A DNA stretch of 64,000 nucleotides, taken from the NCBI GenBank assembly GCA_003427395.1, contig BFEA01000520.1, positions 809,046 through 873,045 of the forward strand, given 5' to 3'. A program made the translations under genes and the position numbers. Shown here piece after piece: positions 59,803 through 64,000 of the stretch. Origin of the DNA: Chara braunii. Its lineage: Eukaryota > Streptophyta > Charophyceae > Charales > Characeae. The notes under the pieces were generated by a model. That model was not told the origin of the DNA, did no database searches, and saw nothing but the letters and a program-made list of their open reading frames with translations. Within the stretch, counting starts at the first letter, position 1; each line of letters begins with the position of its first letter.

Positions 59803-61429
59803 CCTCTTTACCACTCTTTCTCTCCCCCTTCACCTTGCCCCCCTCTCTCCCTTCCCCTCACTTGACATATGACTAACCCTTCTCCCCTCACTTGTTACAA
59901 TGCCAGGGTGCGAACAGTAAAAGGAGATCAAACCTTACTTGGTGGAGAGAGAGGGCAAGGGAAGGGTAGACGGTCCCTTGTGCCACCAAGAAGGCAAAGA
60001 AAAAGGACGTTGGAAAAGTGAGAAAGGACGAGATCCGGAGAAAGTATAAGTTAAAGCGATGTTAGTTTTGACTATGAGAAGAGAATGGGCTGATTGAGCA
60101 AAAACAAGGGAAGAAAAGGCAGCCAAAAAACATGGAAAAATAGGCATGTGGGAAGGGCTATGTGTTGACCCCCAACGGGGGATTGTATGGATCTTTGCTT
60201 TGTGTGGGATTGTGCAAGTGTGTGAAGGCTAAGGATGTCTTGAGCGGGATAGCGCCGGGAGGAACCGGTGTAGGGGCCGTACCCTGGAGGACTTTCGAGC
60301 CTGTGTCGACCCCACAGCGGGTCCCATTTGGCTCGACCCGCCCACGCTCACGCTCAGGGCGCGGGTCGTTCGTCCCAGGGGCATCCCCACCTAGTGCTTT
60401 GAGATGGATGCGGATGGGCCTTTTGCGAGAGGGCTTTACATTGGGGGATGTAGCTCCGCTCTCGATGGTAGCTCTTTAGACACTCGTGGCGTTTGCTTGA
60501 TTCTTTTCGTCTGACCAGACAATTGCTCCTTCCAATACGCAGGCAGTCCTGGGGATTCATTGAGAGTTTATCTTCATTTCGTGTGTAGGCCAAGCGTCAT
60601 CCATTGGACCACACACCTCCTCACTAAGCCTAACGACTACGGACCGCCCCTGCGGCATCCTCGGGGTGGAGTAACACCGCCCGGACTCCTAGCCGATAGT
60701 AACACCGCCCGGACTCCTAGCCGATATATATATATTTTTTCTTGAGCCGCGAGCGTCACATTCACCTATCCGGAGCTGCCCTTAGTCTTTCCGGGCTGGT
60801 ATTGTACATAAGAGAGTCATCCCATTCAATCACCATGCAACCCATACCGCGTCATCCGCCATTCATCCAAGCATCCAACCCTCAATCACTTTCCGCATTC
60901 ATACTTAGGCTAAGTCTAAACCCTTCCATTATCCCGTTCCTTCATCCTTGCCCGTGTTTTCTGCGAATCCAATCCTGCTCAACCCATCCCGGACACTCAC
61001 CTGCACAAGACCACGCGAGCAAAGACCAAATGCAATCCCCATTGGGGTCAACACATCGCCCCTTCCCACATGCCTAAGTTTCCTTTGCCTTTGTGGTTAA
61101 TTGGGTTGTCTTTCCTCTTCCCTCAAGCAAAACCATGCCTTCACCTTAGTCATGCAGTCGGGGAAGATGGTTGAGTCAAACTGACCTTGTCACAAAAATA
61201 ACACTCCTTTCCGCTTTCACAGATGTTCCCGACAGCCTGGTATCCTTTCCTTCCTGGTGGCAAAAGGGACCGACAGTCCTTCCCTTGCCCTCGCTTTCCA
61301 CCAAGTGAGGACCAAGTTCTTTTCCGTTCGTCCCCTGTCAATGTAACAAGCGAGGGTAGAGGTTAGTCACATGCCATGGAGGGGAAGGAGTGAGGAAGAG
61401 GGAAGGGTCAAAGAGTTTGAAGGAATGGG

Positions 61430-61430
<1 letters not shown>

Positions 61431-61500
<70 letters not shown>

Positions 61501-61563
61501 AGAGGGGGGGAGGGAGAGAGAGAGAGAGAGAGGGAGAGAGAGAGAGAGAGAGGGAGAGAGAGA
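61431..61563. repeat. (GA)n tract in the inverted LTR
   Basis: The complement of the pre-acceptor (CT)n tract of the two direct LTRs, with a GGGGGGAGGG interruption at 61505-61516. Confidence 0.95.
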
Positions 61564-61659
61564 TCAAGAAGTTTCACATCCTAATCCCGTTCGCCCCCTT
61601 GACTTGCCTCTACCCAAAATCCCGTGTGCCCCCTTGCGATCCTCATGACTTTCGAGTGG

Positions 61660-62850
61660 ATGAAGGAGATGATAGAGAAGAAGGGTTGGGGTGGTCGGCT
61701 ATGGTGGTTGGGGGTAGGCGATGGACAGGAAGAAGGGTCGGGGTGGTTGGCTATGGTGGACGGGTGTAGGTGATGAAGGTGGAAGAAGGGTTGAGGTGGT
61801 TGGCTATGGTGGACGAGCGTAGGTGATGGAAGTGCAAGAAGGGTTGAGGTAGTCGGCTATGGTGGACGGGCGTGGGTGATGGAGGTGGAAGAAGGGTTGA
61901 GGTAGTTGGATATGGTGGGTGGGTGTAGGTGATGGAGGTGGAAGAAGGGTTGAGATCGTTGGCTATGGTGGACGAGTGTGGGTGATGGAGGTGGAAGAAG
62001 GGTTGAGGCGGTTGACTATGGTGGACGAGTGTGGGTGATGGAGGTGGAAGAAGGGTTGAGGTGNTTGGCTATGGTGGACGGGCGTGGGTGATGGAAGTGG
62101 AAGAAGGGTTGAGGTAGTTAGCTATGGTGGGTGGGTGTAGGTGATGGAGGTGGGAGAAGGGTTGAGGTGGTTGGCTATTGGTGGGTGGGTGTAGGTGACT
62201 GAGGTGGAAGAAGGGTTGTGATGGTCGGCTATGGTGGACGAGTGTGGGTGATGGAGGTGGAAGAAGGGTTGAGGCGGTTGGCTATGGTGGACGAGTGTGG
62301 GTGATGGAGGTGGAAGAAGGGTTGAGGTGGTTGGCTATGGTGGACGGGCGTGGGTGATGGAGGTGGAAGAAGGGTTGAGGTAGTTGGCTATGGTGGGTGG
62401 GTGTAGGTGATGGAGGTGGGAGAGGGGTTGAGGTGGTTGGCTATTGGTGGGTGGGTGTAGGTGACCGAGGTGGAAGAAGGGTTGTGATGGTCGACTATGG
62501 TGGACGGGTGTAGGTGATGGAGGAAGAAGAAGGGTCGAGGTAGTTGGCTATGGTGGATGGATGTAGGTGATGGAGATGGAAGAAGGGTTGAGGTAGTCGA
62601 CTATGGTGGACGGGCATGTGTGATGGAGGTGGAAGGAGGGTTGAGGTAGTCGGCTATGGTGGACGGGCGTGGGTGATGGAGGTGGAAGAAGGGTTGAGGT
62701 AGTTGGCTATGGTGGGTGGGAGTAGGTGATGGAGGTGGAAGAAGAGTTGAGGCGGTTGGCTATGGTTGGCGAGTGTGGGTGATGGAGGTGGAAGAAGGGT
62801 TGAGGCGGTTGGCTATGGTGGATGGGTGTTGTGATGGAGAAGAAGTAACG
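61660..62850. repeat. 53 bp minisatellite, about 22 copies
   Basis: The unit contains GTTGGCTATGGTGGACGGG, then GTGGGTGATGGAGGTGGAAG, then AAGGGTTGAGGT. Variants (GGTGGGTGGGTGTAGG) recur in a pattern, so higher-order structure is likely. One N lies at 62064. Confidence 0.9.
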
Positions 62851-62959
62851 GAGCGCAAAATGACTCTTGGCCCCGCGTTGCCCCCTAATCGAGCGCCCGA
62901 CTCACCGCCGGCCACGACCCTTAGTCCCGGAACCAGGCCACAACCACCATACATTACTC

Positions 62960-63800
62960 TTGGAGGGTACCGGTCACAACAAAAGTGAGAAAGGGACTGA
63001 ACCGAACTGCTGGACTGCAACACACACACGTACATACTTCACACGTCACCGGTTACAACAAACGTGAGAAAGGACTGAGCTGAATTACCGGGACTGCAAC
63101 ACACACACATACACACTTCACATGTCACCTGTTACAGCAAATGTGAGAAAGGACTGAACTGAACTACCGGGACTGCAACACACACACATACACACTTCAC
63201 ATGTCACCGGTTACAGCAAAGGTGAGAAAGGACTGAACTGAACTACCGGACTACAACACACACACATACATACTTCACACGTCACCAGTTACAACAAACG
63301 TGATAAAGGATTGAATTGAACTATCGGGACTGCAACACACACACATACACACTTCACATGTCACCGGTTACAGCAAACGTGAGAAAGGACTGAAATGAAC
63401 TACCGGACTGCAACACACACACATACATACTCCACACGTCACCGGTTACAGCAAACGTGAAAAAGGACTGAACTGAACTACCAGACTGCAACACACACAC
63501 GTACATACTCCACACGTCGCCGGTTACAACAAACGTGAGAAAGGACTGAACTAAACTAACGGGACTGCAACACACACACACACACACTTCACATGTCACC
63601 AGTTACAACAAACTTGAGAAAGGATTGAACTGAACTACCGGACTGCAACACACACACATACATACGTCACACGTCACCGGTTATAACAAACGTGAGAAAG
63701 GACTGAACTGAACTATCAGGACTGCAACACACAGACATACACACTTCACATGTCACCGCTTACAGCAAACGGCGGGGAAGGGTTGAACTGAACTGTCGGA
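62960..63800. repeat. 78 bp minisatellite, about 11 copies
   Basis: CACCGGTTACARCAAACGTG recurs near 62969, 63047, 63126, 63205, 63282, 63361, 63439, 63517, 63597, 63675 and 63754. It is followed by GAGAAAGGACTGAACTGAAC and CTGCAACACACACACATAC. Two sub-types (ending TTCACATGTCACC and TCCACACGTCACC) partly alternate. 63801-64000 shows nothing I recognise. Confidence 0.9.
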
Positions 63801-64000
63801 CTGCAGTATACACACATACAAACTAATTTTAGCCAATCGACAGGGTTTGAGCACTCTACACTAGGGAAAGACCCAGCAGCACAACATAGGATGGTCCGAC
63901 TCATACCCAAGCACAAATGAAGAGCAAATGACAACTTTTGAGACTCAATACAATCGGGGGAACATAACGGCACATGACGGAACACCTCGCCACACACACA

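Larger units (their letters stand above)
56092..59906 (+). other. Candidate intron in the 3' LTR hosting satellites
   Basis: Donor ACAAG|GTGAGTGG at 56091/56092, branch point GACTAAC (59871-59877), and acceptor ACAATGCCAG|GGTGCGAAC at 59906/59907 match the 5' LTR. It is 1.3 kb shorter, mainly from array 2. Confidence 0.5.
23084..60264 (+). mobile_element. Giant non-autonomous LTR retrotransposon with gag remnant, no pol
   Basis: Identical LTR starts (TGTCGGGACTGGTGAGTC) occur at 23084 and 44053, the second directly after a polypurine tract. More than 7 kb of collinear similarity follows each. The internal region is 33541-44052, with a primer-site candidate, a four-copy unknown module, a broken gag, and minisatellites. 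None of protease, reverse transcriptase, RNase H or integrase was seen in any frame. This is the layout of gag-only, LARD-like parasites that borrow pol from a Ty3-type partner. The LTRs differ at about six of the first 97 bases by eye, so the insertion is not new. The 3' LTR carries an 8.3 kb nested insertion and is cut off by an inverted relative at 60264, so the right-hand target duplication is missing. The 5' insertion site is inside a tandem repeat. Confidence 0.75.
44053..60264 (+). repeat. 3' LTR, interrupted and truncated
   Basis: Collinear with the 5' LTR: 44053-45956 matches 23084 onward, and 54271-60264 matches about 25517-32826. About 7.9 kb is LTR sequence after removing the nested insertion. 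The shorter length is mostly due to fewer array 2 monomers. It stops at GCCGGGAGGAA, where an inverted related LTR begins. Confidence 0.7.
60269..64000 (-). mobile_element. Inverted, related LTR (partial)
   Basis: From TGTAGGGGCC (60269) the plus strand is the reverse complement of the LTR-end family. 60290-60600 matches the complement of 33230-33520 (GACTTTCGAGCC, CGCCCACGCTCA, AGTGCTTTGAGATGGATG). 60985-61375 matches the complement of 32400-32800, including the acceptor (complement of 61335) and the branch point. Between them lies an 18-20 bp duplication (AACACCGCCCGGACTCCTAG at 60672 and 60701). Further right its arrays are unrelated to those of the other LTRs. Its donor and TGTCGG start are beyond the window. 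Confidence 0.6.

Overview
This is a eukaryotic, repeat-dominated nuclear window (one 720-base N gap plus a few single Ns) with no clearly intact protein-coding gene. A Ty3-type gag remnant and a hAT transposase with a very long acidic tail resemble elements I associate with the charophyte alga Chara braunii. That assignment is inference from memory and needs a database search. Long (GA)n/(CT)n tracts, degenerate minisatellites and several generations of nested transposons fit a large plant-lineage genome.

Left third (1-23,083): a decayed unrecognised gene on the minus strand (505-1924) is followed by microsatellites and coding-like remnants (4.2-5.0 kb) and tRNA-derived SINE-like copies. Minus-strand exon-like cassettes repeat at 8.1-10.7 kb, several still carrying splice-donor-like sequence. 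Then come degenerate simple repeats, a G-rich minisatellite (13.6-14.1 kb) and a decayed minus-strand hAT transposon (about 15.7-21.9 kb). The hAT has a BED finger, a DUF659/catalytic-type region, a dimerisation region and a long low-complexity tail. A poly-T-punctuated tandem repeat (22.1-23.1 kb) is cut by the next element.

Right two thirds (23,084-64,000): one giant, apparently non-autonomous LTR retrotransposon. Its 5' LTR is about 10.4 kb (23,084 to about 33,540) and begins TGTCGGGACT. The same start recurs at 44,053 after a purine-rich tract, marking the 3' LTR. The internal region holds a primer-binding-site candidate, four diverged tandem copies of an unknown protein module (35.26-38.84 kb), a broken gag (39.3-40.5 kb) and several minisatellites. 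I see no protease, reverse transcriptase, RNase H or integrase. Each LTR has a donor-like AAG|GTGAGT and, 3.8-5.1 kb later, a branch point plus acceptor (CTAAC...TGCCAG). Between them lie two related 91-92 bp satellite arrays and a (CT)n tract, so the LTR seems to carry an intron that hosts satellites. The 3' LTR is interrupted by an unclassified 8.3 kb insertion (about 45,957-54,270). That insertion holds a family of short hairpins with a conserved loop and varying stems, a tRNA-derived SINE and three U6 snRNA-like copies. The 3' LTR then ends at 60,264 against an inverted relative (60,269 onward). The relative keeps the acceptor region but carries unrelated 53 bp and 78 bp arrays where the first family has its 91-92 bp arrays.

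Best candidates for something undescribed: the LTR intron with exchangeable satellites, the four-copy accessory module upstream of gag, the hairpin family, and the repeated exon cassettes.
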